64,000 nucleotides of DNA from Thiocystis violascens DSM 198 (lineage in GTDB: Bacteria; Pseudomonadota; Gammaproteobacteria; Chromatiales; Chromatiaceae), in assembly GCF_000227745.2 (NCBI RefSeq), contig NC_018012.1, forward strand, positions 2,017,478 to 2,081,477, written 5' to 3'. How positions within the stretch are numbered: position 1 is the first letter of the stretch; each line of letters starts with the position of its first letter. The notes below the pieces were generated by a model. That model saw nothing but the letters and a program-made list of their open reading frames with translations, was not told the DNA's origin and searched no databases. Below are positions 7,718 through 16,083 of the stretch, one piece after another. The position numbers were made by a program, and so were the translations under genes.

Positions 7718-8650
7718 TCAATACAGCACCGACACCCCGTATCCAAAACGCCGAAGCAACGCGATGATTCCCGCATCGCCCGGCAGATGCAAGGCGCCGA
7801 TGGCGACGAACCATCCGCCCCGCTCCAGCAGCGGCCGCATGCGCTCTGCCATCCGCCGATTGCGCGCGTCGATCACGGCCTCCTGGAACAGCCCCGCCAG
7901 CCTGGGATCGCCGCCTTGGAGAAAGGACTCGCTCAGATCGACCAGACGCCCAAGATCGCGCGCCAGATAGACCTGCGTCAATTGCTCGAACATGATCGGC
8001 AACCGACTCCTGGATTTCAGGGTCTCGCGCAACAGACCGATCTGATCGGCCTCCGACATCCCGTCGAAAACGGCAAGCTGCTCTTCCATGGTTTCCAATC
8101 CCTGGACGGGCCTGCCCGTTGCGAGTGCGGCGCGATACAGCACCATATCCAGGAAATGCCCCGTTTCGGTCGGCGGGGTACTCAGCAGCGTCATCACTGC
8201 CCAGGGCTTCAAATCCTTGAACGCATCCTCGGACATGCCGATGTCGGCGAGCGCAGTGACCGTCTCGAGATAGAGATCGGGCGGCAGCACCTCATGCAGG
8301 GTACGACCGTCGGTGTAGGTCATGGTGATCATGGCCTTGATGATCGCCGCCGCGTCGGGAATGACCTCCAACGCAACGCCGGCGCAGCCATCGAATGCCG
8401 AGCGCACCGACGCGGGAAGCTCGGTCACCCGGGCATCCTCGCTGTGAATCGTCCCGAATACAAAGCTGGGAGCCGCCGCCGTCGGCGCATCGACCCGGTA
8501 AAGCAGTCCGTGCGTCGCGCGCCCAGCCTCCCCCGCCGCCGGACCGCCGAGCAGGAGTGCCCAGAGGGCGATGCCCCAGACAAACCACGGCCGGCGTCCC
8601 GCCAGTCTGCGGAGATTGCCCAATGCAGCATGGTCCCCTAGCGTTGCCAC
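7718..8650 (-). CDS. TraB/GumN family protein
   Basis: A 310-residue protein with an N-terminal hydrophobic signal (WFVWGIALWALLLGGPAAG) followed by the TraB/GumN (TIKI-superfamily) fold. Visible are FVFGTIHSEDAR (the G-T-x-H motif thought to bind metal), LETMEEQLAVFDGMSE in the middle, and WFVAIGALHLPGDAGI near the end, the conserved G-x-x-H-L-G type motif. Related eukaryotic TIKI proteins are metalloproteases; the role of bacterial members is not established. It lies 97 bases upstream of mlaA on the same strand and could be cotranscribed. Confidence 0.85.
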   Translation of the reverse strand: MATLGDHAALGNLRRLAGRRPWFVWGIALWALLLGGPAAGEAGRATHGLLYRVDAPTAAAPSFVFGTIHSEDARVTELPASVRSAFDGCAGVALEVIPDAAAIIKAMITMTYTDGRTLHEVLPPDLYLETVTALADIGMSEDAFKDLKPWAVMTLLSTPPTETGHFLDMVLYRAALATGRPVQGLETMEEQLAVFDGMSEADQIGLLRETLKSRSRLPIMFEQLTQVYLARDLGRLVDLSESFLQGGDPRLAGLFQEAVIDARNRRMAERMRPLLERGGWFVAIGALHLPGDAGIIALLRRFGYGVSVLY

Positions 8651-9015
8651 TCGAAAAAACCGGCGATCAAAACTGACACCATCACCCCGCGACGTTCATC
8701 GATTTCACCTCTCATGAGCGTTCGCCGCTTGATCCAGGGCGCTTTCAGGCGACGGGAACACCTGATCGCGCCCGGCCTCCTTGGCGGCATAGAGTGCGTC
8801 GTCGGCCCGCCGGATCAGCCCCTCGAAGGTCTCACGTTCTTCCCCACTGGCGACCCCGAAGCTCGCGGTGACGGTGCCCACGGGATCGATGGGCGCGGCG
8901 GAAACCGACTGACGCAGGCGCTCGGACAGACGGATGGCGCTCGTCAGGGACGTCTCCGGGGCCAGGACGATAAACTCCTCGCCGCCCCAGCGCGCGAATA
9001 GGTCCACATCCCTAA

Positions 9016-10209
9016 GAGGGTGTAGACAAAATCAAACCGTTGTGGTCAACCGCCGCAGCAGGATGCGCGCCTCCGCCAGCCAAACCCAGGTTTCGGAGAC
9101 CGCTGGCAGACGGTCATGATGCATGATCAATCGACGGGCACGCTCATTCCACGCATGGGTGCGCTCGACAACCCAGCGCTTCGGCAGCGGAACGAAGCCG
9201 TCGGCGTTGGCGATCACCACTCGGTCAGGCGCCCCGTCCACGTGCCAGGAGCCAACGCTTTTGTTGGCTGGATGGCGCACGACTTCCACGCGGATCGCGT
9301 GGGTCTGCTCGGTGGTTTGGGCAAATTGACCGGCGTAGGCGCTATCGACAAACAGCGTGTTGATCTGGGGGTACTTGGCGGCCGCGTCAGCGACGGCGCC
9401 CGAGGCGGCATCGCGGTCCTGAAGATTGGCCGCGACCACGCTCACCGCCAACACGAACCCCAAGGTATCGACCACCAGGCTGCGCTTGCGCCCCTTGACC
9501 TGCTTGCCCGCATCAAAGCCGCTCGGTCCACCCTGCGGCGAGCCGCGGGTCGATTGCGCATCCAGCACCGCCGCCGTCGGCGCGATCTCACGCCCCTCGC
9601 GTTCGCGCCATTGCCCCCGCAGTCGATCATGCATCTGCTCAAACTTCCCAGCCGCACTCCAACGGCGAAACGTCTTGTAGACATTCTGCCAAGGCGCGAA
9701 ATCGTGCGGCAGCATCCGCCACGCGCACCCCGTGCGCACCACGTAGCAACACGCCTCCAGGATGCTCCGGCGCGACACGCGGGGCGGTTGACCCCGCCCG
9801 CCCGGCATCTCAAAGAGAGCGGCGACCAAGTCCCACTCCGCATCGGTCAGACAACTTGGGTAGCTTTGGTCGGGGTCGTGGCGACGATGCGCATCCGTAT
9901 ACCCATACCGACGCGGCGTTGCGCGCGCTTGCGCCTCGAGACCACTCTCGCCCCGGAGGCGCGTGACGCCCGCCTCCCGCAAGGACTTGCGAATCGTTGC
10001 TTCATGAGCCTCGATTCCCGTCCGTGCCGCGAGTTCCCGGGCAATCTCTGACAGCGTGGAGGTCGGGCGATCCGTGACAATTTGACGCAATACCGCTTGC
10101 TCCGCCTCGTGAATCTTGGGGGGACGACCAGCTTTCGACATCAGCGCACACCAGCTCAGTTGTAGACTGGTATACAAATAGCAGCTCAATTATTTTTGTC
10201 TACACCCTC
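9016..10209 (-). mobile_element. IS5-family insertion sequence, 1194 bp
   Basis: Bounded by perfect 16-bp terminal inverted repeats (GAGGGTGTAGACAAAA at 9016-9031 and its complement at 10194-10209). It is flanked by a 3-bp direct repeat TAA (9013-9015 and 10210-10212). A TNA-type 3-bp duplication fits IS5-family groups such as IS427/IS1031. Clean ends and intact duplications indicate a recent insertion. It carries one transposase gene, in the same orientation as the gene it interrupts. Confidence 0.93.
9032..10141 (-). CDS. IS5-family transposase with extra N-terminal HTH
   Basis: A 369-residue DDE transposase from the MSKAGRPPK start (the frame is open to 10189). The DUF4096 module (YPSCLTDAEWDLVAALF, RTGCAWRMLPHDFAPWQNVY) is followed by a DDE core with likely catalytic residues in AVLDAQSTRG, LFVDSAYAG and VVERTHAWNERARRL. 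Before this there is an additional 75-residue segment (EIARELAARTGIEAHEATIR) that looks like the winged HTH of IS630-type transposases and is not part of most IS5 enzymes. The stop codon abuts the left terminal repeat. Full length, so probably active. Confidence 0.88.
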   Translation of the reverse strand: MSKAGRPPKIHEAEQAVLRQIVTDRPTSTLSEIARELAARTGIEAHEATIRKSLREAGVTRLRGESGLEAQARATPRRYGYTDAHRRHDPDQSYPSCLTDAEWDLVAALFEMPGGRGQPPRVSRRSILEACCYVVRTGCAWRMLPHDFAPWQNVYKTFRRWSAAGKFEQMHDRLRGQWREREGREIAPTAAVLDAQSTRGSPQGGPSGFDAGKQVKGRKRSLVVDTLGFVLAVSVVAANLQDRDAASGAVADAAAKYPQINTLFVDSAYAGQFAQTTEQTHAIRVEVVRHPANKSVGSWHVDGAPDRVVIANADGFVPLPKRWVVERTHAWNERARRLIMHHDRLPAVSETWVWLAEARILLRRLTTTV

Positions 10210-10808
10210 TAAGACAGGCGCGGATACGCTCGGTGACGACCACCAGCACTTTGTCGCCGACCCCATGTCCGTGACAATCGTTGACCGCCTTGAATTTGTC
10301 GATATCGAACATGATGAGTCCGAAGGGGCGACCATAACGGTTGGCATGGGCGAGGTAGTGGAGACCATAGTCGGTAAAACTGCGGCGATTGAGGATGCCG
10401 GTCAGCGGATCGGTGGTGGCCAGGCGCTCCAGTTCTCGGTTTTGCAGTTCAAGACGACGTTGCAGCGCGCTGAGCCGCAGGTGGGTGGCGACCCGCGCCA
10501 GCACCTCCTCGGTCTGGAAAGGCTTCGTGATGTAGTCCAGCCCCCCGGCCGCGAACGCCCGAACCTTGTCGCCGGCGTCCTGAAGCGCGCTGATGAAGAG
10601 GATCGGGATCTCGGCGGTGATCGCTTCCTCCTTCAGCCGTTGGCACACCTCGAACCCGTCCAGGCCGGGCATACGGATATCGAGCAGGATCAAATCCGGC
10701 GGGGCGGTCCGCGCCGACGTCAGCGCCAGTTCGCCGCACGGAAGCTGACGGACCCGGTAGCCGGCGTCGGTGAGGATGCGTCCCAGCAGATCGAGATTCC
10801 CCGGAGTG

Positions 10809-13364
10809 TCATCGACCACCAGGATGGTCGGCGGTGCGGTCGGTGCGGCGTCCATCGTCGTCCTCGAGCCAGCGCAGGATACGTTCGTATTGGTAGTCGG
10901 CAACCCACTCCCGGAGCAGGGCCGCAACCTGGGGATGTCTCTCGTCAAGTTCCTGGAGCAGCGTCTCGATTCGCTCCGAGTCGCCAAGGATCACGGCGTC
11001 CCGCATGACCGACATCAGCCCCTCCGGTACCTCGGGCATCGTCGCCGAGGCGGCCAATGGGGCTGGCGGGCGTTCCCCGGCGCGGAAGCGCAGACCCAGA
11101 TGGCGCCCGAGCAGCCGATGGATATCCGTGTCGCGATAGGGCTTGCTCAGAAAATCGTCGAATCCGTTGGCCAGGATCTGGGCACGTTCCTCGACGAAGG
11201 TACTCGCCGTGATGGCGATAATCTTACAGGAATCGCCGCCCGGCAGGGCGCGAATCCGGCGGGTCGCCTCGCGCCCGTCCATGACCGGCATGCGGATATC
11301 CATCCAGATCAGGTGCGGGCGCCAGGTCTCGAAGCGTTGCACGCCCTCCGCGCCGTTCGTGGCCTCGCGCAGTTCCAGTCCGAGCGGCTTGAGGATGGTC
11401 GCGAGCAACAGACGATTGTCGGGATTGTCCTCGACGCTCAGGAGGCGATACGCGGGTTGATCCGGTTCCAGCTCCAGCTCCAACGCCTGACGCGGCTCGT
11501 CCAAGGGCGGCGCCTCGCTGTCCGCGGCGGTCTCGACCGGGAGCCAGAAACGAAACCGGGAGCCATGGCCCGGTTCGCTCTCGACCTGAATCTCGCCGCC
11601 GAGCAGCTCGACAAAGCGCTGGCAGATCGCCAGGCCGAGCCCGGTGCCTTCCTGACCGCGCGTCCCGGCCTGAACGAAAGGCGCGAAGATGGACGAGAGT
11701 TGATCGGGTGGGATGCCGCACCCGCTATCCGCGATCTCGACGATCAGACGCAGCCCCTTCGATTCGGCTTCCTGGATGCCGACCCGCATCCGCACCTCGC
11801 CCCGCTCGGTGAACTTGAAGGCGTTGCCGATCAGGTTGATCAAGACTTGACGCAGCTTGCCGGGGTCGGTGCCGATCGCGCGAGGGAGGTTGGGGCCGCG
11901 GTCGAGGACGAAGGCAATGCCCTGATGAGCGGCACGCAGCCCGAACAGCGAATCGATCTCGTCGAGCAGCCGCCACAGGTCGACGGGCTGGAAATCGGAT
12001 TCCAACTGCCCCGCCTCGATCTTGCTCATATCCAGGATGTCGTTGATCATGGCCAGCAGATGACTGCCGCTGTTGTTGATGATCGTCAGATAGCGTTGCT
12101 GGTCGGGCGGCGTGTCGGGCATGCGCGCCATGAGTTGCGAAAAGCCCAGGATGGCGTTCAAGGGAGTGCGCAGTTCATGGGACATGTGGGCCAGGAACAG
12201 GCTCTTGGCCCGGTTGGCGGCCTCGGCGCGCTCCTTCTTGGCGACTTCCTCGCGAAAGACGTTGGCGGCCTGGGCCATGGCGCCGATCTCGTCGGTACGC
12301 TCGCGATAGGGAATCTCGGCGTCGAGACGTCCCTGCGTCAGGTCGGTCAGGGTGCGGGTCATGGCCATCAGGGGCTGCGTGATGCCGCGACCGATGCGCC
12401 AGGCGAGCAGGATCGTCAGAAAGACCGCTAGCGAGGAAATCGACAGGGTCACATGTTGAATAAAGCGATTCTCGCGCAACATCCGCGCGCGAAGCTCGGT
12501 TTGCCGCGTCAGGTTGAGCGTCTTCAGCAAGTCGGCCAATTGCGCGAGTTCGCCCGCTTCGCCGGCCAGAACCACATAGACCAGATGCAGATAGGCGCGC
12601 GTCGCTTGCAGAAACCCCGACAGGGCCGCGCGGTAATCCCGCGTCAGGGTCGCGATCTCCCCCAGGCGCTCGCTGACGGCGGCATACCCCGGCTGGTCGC
12701 GCGCCGCCGCGAGCTCGCGCTCAAGGGCATCGATGCTCGCGTGGGCCGCGCGCGCCAGCGACGAGTCAGGGGCGTTCTCGAACTCCAGCGCGTGCTGGTG
12801 GGCAAGCAATATATTTTCCCGCGCGGAGCCAATCCGCGCGGCGAGGTCATAGGCACCGGAATGGGCAGTCTCCTGGCGCAGTTCGACGAGCCTTTCGCCA
12901 ATTCGCTGGCCGAGCGGTTGGAAATCGTGATGGAGCGCGCGGTCGCGCTGGCCGCGCTCGATCACCGTCGACTCGAAGTTGTCTCCATAGAGTCGAAAGA
13001 CCTCGGACATCCGCTGTAACAGACGCGCCTGCTCGGGGTCGCGCGTCCCCAGTTTTGCCATTTCGATTTGCACCCGCAGTTCGCGGATCGAGACCCGCAC
13101 GCGCGCCACGATGCCGCCATACCCCGAATAGGTGTAGGCGAGCACGCGCCTTTGGAGATCGATCGCGCGCCGCTCGATGTCGAGGATGCGATTGGTCTGT
13201 CCCTGATAGAGCGCCAGGCGATCGAACTCGACACTCGCACGGCGCAACGCAAGGTTGCCGATGAGCGTCAGAACCACGAGCACGGTCAGCACCACCGCGA
13301 AGCCGATCGTGATCCGCGGTCCGATGCATAATCGATTCAGCGGGGCGAGAAGCGCGCGGATCAT
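10809..13364 (-). CDS. Hybrid sensor histidine kinase
   Basis: An 851-residue inner-membrane kinase. TM1 is at about residues 18-40, then a roughly 260-residue helical periplasmic region, TM2 at about 303-322, and HAMP (ITQPLMAMTRTLTDLTQGRL). HisKA has its His in FLAHMSHELRTPLNAILGF (about 392). The ATPase has QVLINLIGNAFKF, DSGCGIPPDQL and GTGLGLAICQRF. A receiver domain has Asp in LIWMDIRMPVMDG (about 688). A helical C-terminal tail of about 70 residues has no obvious HPt His. The start at 13364 forms a 4-bp ATGA overlap with the upstream binding-protein gene, giving strong translational coupling. The long periplasmic region suggests that the binding protein is its ligand sensor, as in TorT/TorS or LuxP/LuxQ. 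Confidence 0.92.
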   Translation of the reverse strand: MIRALLAPLNRLCIGPRITIGFAVVLTVLVVLTLIGNLALRRASVEFDRLALYQGQTNRILDIERRAIDLQRRVLAYTYSGYGGIVARVRVSIRELRVQIEMAKLGTRDPEQARLLQRMSEVFRLYGDNFESTVIERGQRDRALHHDFQPLGQRIGERLVELRQETAHSGAYDLAARIGSARENILLAHQHALEFENAPDSSLARAAHASIDALERELAAARDQPGYAAVSERLGEIATLTRDYRAALSGFLQATRAYLHLVYVVLAGEAGELAQLADLLKTLNLTRQTELRARMLRENRFIQHVTLSISSLAVFLTILLAWRIGRGITQPLMAMTRTLTDLTQGRLDAEIPYRERTDEIGAMAQAANVFREEVAKKERAEAANRAKSLFLAHMSHELRTPLNAILGFSQLMARMPDTPPDQQRYLTIINNSGSHLLAMINDILDMSKIEAGQLESDFQPVDLWRLLDEIDSLFGLRAAHQGIAFVLDRGPNLPRAIGTDPGKLRQVLINLIGNAFKFTERGEVRMRVGIQEAESKGLRLIVEIADSGCGIPPDQLSSIFAPFVQAGTRGQEGTGLGLAICQRFVELLGGEIQVESEPGHGSRFRFWLPVETAADSEAPPLDEPRQALELELEPDQPAYRLLSVEDNPDNRLLLATILKPLGLELREATNGAEGVQRFETWRPHLIWMDIRMPVMDGREATRRIRALPGGDSCKIIAITASTFVEERAQILANGFDDFLSKPYRDTDIHRLLGRHLGLRFRAGERPPAPLAASATMPEVPEGLMSVMRDAVILGDSERIETLLQELDERHPQVAALLREWVADYQYERILRWLEDDDGRRTDRTADHPGGR

Positions 13365-14653
13365 GCGAGCAGCAACTCGTGCCAGCGCGGCAGGCTGTAA
13401 TCGTAGCTGTCCATGACCGAATTCCAGACCGCGACATGGCCGAAGCGTTGCCAGTAGGAGCCGCCATTGCGCCGGGTGCCGGCGCGCACCGCAAGCTCGC
13501 CATCGGGGCCGCACAGATCCTCGGCGGCCGGCTTGCCCTCGTACCAGTAATCCCACTCGGCGGGCGACAGCAGGGGGCGCGCGCGCTCGGGGACGGAGAT
13601 GTAATAGCCCTGACGCGCGACGAAGGCACCGGCCCAGCCCGACAGCCACCAGTTCATGTAGTCATAGGCCGCGTCCAGTTCGCGCCCGCGGGTGTTTGCC
13701 GACAGACACATGACCCCATGCCAGGCGCGGTAACCTTCGCGCGGCGCGGCATAAACCGCGGGGATGCCGCCCTCGTTGAGCGCGGCGACCGCCGGCGAGA
13801 ACATGCTGGCGAGCGCCGCCCGGCCGTCGCGCATCATCCCCACGGACTCCGGCACCTCGCTCCAGAAGCCGCTGAAATGACCGTCCAGCTTGCATTGAAT
13901 GAGGATGTCGAAGAGTTGGTCCAGTTCGGGCTTACTGATGTCGCCGATGTTGGCAAAGGTCATGAGCCCGCGCGCCTGGACCGCCAGGGCGGCGTCGAAC
14001 AGGCCGATGGTAGGGTCGTTCACCAGCGCGACCTGTCCGTGCCAGCGCGGATCGAGCAGCCAGCCCCAGCTTTCGGTTTCGTAGGCGACCCCGCGCGGGA
14101 CGACGCGGGTGTCGTAACCGAAGGCATCGACATTATGGACATAGGGCAGGAAGCTGATGCGCTCGCTCGGCGTCGCGCCCAGGCCGCCATCCGGCTGGAC
14201 ATTGATCAGCCGGTAAGGGGCGTCGCCCTGACCGAGCGGAGCCTCCGGGGTCAGGCGTCCGGTCTTGGTCAGGTCGTTGACCTCGCTCCAGAGGGCGATA
14301 CGGCGGGTGTCAATGGGCTGGATCGAGCGGGCGCTCCAGAGAATCCTGATGCTGTTGGACCACTGCTCGTAGAGATCGAAGCTGTCCGGGCGGGCGCCCC
14401 CTTGATACAGCACCTCGGCGTTGCCGCCCGGCATGAAGATCAGCTCGATCCCGAGATCCTGCTCGGCACGCTGGCGAATCTGCTCGCGCAGGGTGACGTG
14501 GGTGCCGAGCACCCGCAGTTTGACGCGCCCCCTGGTGTGGACGGCTGGCGCCGCCGGCAGGGCTCCGGCGCCGCAGGCGAACGCGCCCAGGGCCGCGCAA
14601 AGCCGGCGGCGCCGGTGGGAGACAGGCGGACAGCGATCGTCTTGCTCAGTCAT
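13361..14653 (-). CDS. Periplasmic solute-binding protein coupled to kinase
   Basis: A 430-residue extracellular solute-binding protein of the PotD/spermidine-putrescine or Fe3+ type. The leader has a basic stretch and hydrophobic core (HRRRRLCAALGAFACGAGAL) that may be Tat-compatible. Lobe features include VKLRVLGTHVTLREQIRQRA, FDLYEQWSNSIRILW, ISFLPYVHNVDAFGYDTRVV and AYDYMNWWLSGWAGAFVARQ. No ABC permease or ATPase gene lies nearby; instead the stop overlaps the kinase start by 4 bases. It is therefore more likely a sensory ligand receptor than a transport component. Start at 14653 (MTEQDD) is preferred because of GGGAG nine bases upstream. The ligand is unknown. Confidence 0.85.
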   Translation of the reverse strand: MTEQDDRCPPVSHRRRRLCAALGAFACGAGALPAAPAVHTRGRVKLRVLGTHVTLREQIRQRAEQDLGIELIFMPGGNAEVLYQGGARPDSFDLYEQWSNSIRILWSARSIQPIDTRRIALWSEVNDLTKTGRLTPEAPLGQGDAPYRLINVQPDGGLGATPSERISFLPYVHNVDAFGYDTRVVPRGVAYETESWGWLLDPRWHGQVALVNDPTIGLFDAALAVQARGLMTFANIGDISKPELDQLFDILIQCKLDGHFSGFWSEVPESVGMMRDGRAALASMFSPAVAALNEGGIPAVYAAPREGYRAWHGVMCLSANTRGRELDAAYDYMNWWLSGWAGAFVARQGYYISVPERARPLLSPAEWDYWYEGKPAAEDLCGPDGELAVRAGTRRNGGSYWQRFGHVAVWNSVMDSYDYSLPRWHELLLA

Positions 14654-14815
14654 GCCCATACACTCCCGCTTCCTTGGTCGGTTGGGAATGACAGAAATCA
14701 AGACATGGCTCGATCTCGCGCATGGTGCGTGTAAAGCCGTTTCAAGAGAGGTTGATACTGGTCGTGGACGCAGTCAATGTTTGGCATTCGCCGCGCGGCC
14801 ACTTATGCTGTCGCC

Positions 14816-15493
14816 ATGAATGATGAAGAACAGATTCCAGATGGTATCGCGCAGCGCTTTCGTGGCTTTCTGCCGGTGGTCGTCGACGTGGAGACGGCGG
14901 GCTTCGACGCCCAGCGTCATGCCCTGCTTGAAATCGCGGCGGTCATTATCCGCATGAAACCGGACGGACGGCTGGAGCCTTCGGCCCCGATCGCCTGTCA
15001 TGTCCTGCCGTTCGTGGGCTCGGAGATCGACCCGCGGGCGCTGGCGTTCAATCGCATCGATCCGGACCACCCCTTCCGTGACGCCATCTCGGAACAGGAC
15101 GCGCTCACCCGCGTCCTCACGCCGATTCGCAAGGCCGTCAAATCGACCGGCTGCAATCGCGCCATCCTGGTGGGACACAATGCCCATTTCGACCTGGGTT
15201 TCGTGAAGGCGGCGGTGGAGCGCACCGGCTTCAAGCGCAACCCCTTCCACGCCTTCAGCGTCTTCGATACGGTGACGCTGGGGGGGCTGATGTTCGGTCA
15301 GACGGTGCTGGCCAAGGCCGCGCGGGCGGCCGGGCTGTACTGGCAGAACAGCGAGGCGCATTCGGCCATCTATGACGCCGAACAGACCGCGCGCCTCTTC
15401 TGCATGATCGTCAACCGCTGGCACGATCTCGATCCCGTGCGTTTCTGGGAGAACAGCCCGGATGTCTTGACCTTGATGTCGAAAGAAGGCTGA
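14816..15493 (+). CDS. rnt: Ribonuclease T
   Basis: A 225-residue DEDD-family 3'-5' exoribonuclease that trims tRNA CCA ends and other stable RNAs. The exonuclease motifs are [20 protein letters not shown] (Asp, Glu), [13 protein letters not shown] (second Asp) and [16 protein letters not shown] (His and last Asp). Length agrees with the E. coli enzyme (215 residues). The start at 14816 (MNDEEQ) is taken because the upstream 13 codons are not family-like. It is divergent from the sensory operon; the glutaredoxin gene follows on the opposite strand. RNase T and monothiol glutaredoxin are neighbours in many gammaproteobacteria. Confidence 0.95.
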   Translation: MNDEEQIPDGIAQRFRGFLPVVVDVETAGFDAQRHALLEIAAVIIRMKPDGRLEPSAPIACHVLPFVGSEIDPRALAFNRIDPDHPFRDAISEQDALTRVLTPIRKAVKSTGCNRAILVGHNAHFDLGFVKAAVERTGFKRNPFHAFSVFDTVTLGGLMFGQTVLAKAARAAGLYWQNSEAHSAIYDAEQTARLFCMIVNRWHDLDPVRFWENSPDVLTLMSKEG

Positions 15494-15540
15494 CCTGGTC
15501 TGGTCAGGTCAGGCGATTTCCGGAAGCCGTCTTACCCATC

Positions 15541-15660
15541 GAGAGGCAGCGAATGGACATGATGAACACGATTTCGCAGGATTAACAGGATAGAAGCGAT
15601 AGTTTTTTTAATCCTGTCAATCTTGGAAAATCCTGTGAATCCTGTCCATTGACTGCCTCT
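15541..15660. repeat. AGGATT-type extragenic palindromic repeat
   Basis: A 120-base imperfect palindrome. The ends GAGAGGCAG and CTGCCTCT pair, and the interior repeats AGGATT/AATCCT units (GCAGGATTAACAGGAT against ATCCTGTGAATCCTGTCCAT). A related copy lies at 39588-39690 and a half copy at 48199-48215. It sits between convergent rnt and grxD and may also end transcription. Confidence 0.75.
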
Positions 15661-15688
15661 CCGTAGATAGATCGTTTTCAACAAATCC

Positions 15689-16024
15689 CTAACCGCCAGC
15701 CTCCTCTGTCTTGGCGACCGCCTGCTCCATCAAGGTTTTGAGTTCCCCGCTGGCATGCAATTCAAGGGTGATGTCGCACCCGCCAACCAGTTCGCCGTCG
15801 ATATAGATCTGCGGAAAGGTCGGCCAATCGGCATAGCGCGGCAGGTTCTCGAAAATCTCGGGATCCTGCAGGACGTTGACATAGGCAAAGGGGAGGCCGC
15901 ACTCCTGCAATGCCGCGGCGGCCCGCATGGAAAACCCGCACTGCGGAAACTGCGGAGTGCCCTTCATGTAGATCACGACTGCGTTGCCTTTCACCTGCTC
16001 GCCGATGCGCTCCAATACATCCAT
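15689..16024 (-). CDS. grxD: Monothiol glutaredoxin GrxD (Grx4)
   Basis: A 111-residue monothiol glutaredoxin with the CGFS active site in GTPQFPQCGFSMRAAAAL, the cis-Pro strand WPTFPQIYIDGELVGG and the glutathione-binding GGCDI turn. Family members carry a shared [2Fe-2S] cluster with BolA and deliver Fe-S clusters. The start at 16024 (MDVLERIGEQ) gives the normal length; the frame upstream extends but does not look like the family. Ends 60 bases downstream of the amidotransferase gene on the same strand. Confidence 0.95.
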   Translation of the reverse strand: MDVLERIGEQVKGNAVVIYMKGTPQFPQCGFSMRAAAALQECGLPFAYVNVLQDPEIFENLPRYADWPTFPQIYIDGELVGGCDITLELHASGELKTLMEQAVAKTEEAGG

Positions 16025-16083
16025 CTCTTCGCCTCGTTGAAAATTGACAATAATCAATGAAGCTCGGGGCGCGCGTCGGCATT

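Larger units (their letters stand above)
8705..10855 (-). pseudogene. Response regulator-GGDEF diguanylate cyclase, split by IS
   Basis: The 5' part (10855 to the IS edge) encodes a receiver domain (ILVVDDTPGNLDLLG, phosphoacceptor Asp in LILLDIRMPG, Lys in DYITKPF). A linker helix follows, then the start of a GGDEF domain (TTDPLTGILNRRSF, MFDIDKFKAVNDCHGHGVGD). The 3' part (8705-9015) supplies DVDLFARWGGEEFIVLAPE, the GGEEF signature, plus the domain end. The IS at 9016-10209 separates them. Removing it and one TAA copy gives RACLRDVDLFARWGGEEF with no frame error. The intact protein would be about 318 residues and make cyclic di-GMP. The start ATG at 10855 overlaps the upstream kinase gene by 47 bases. 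Confidence 0.9.
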
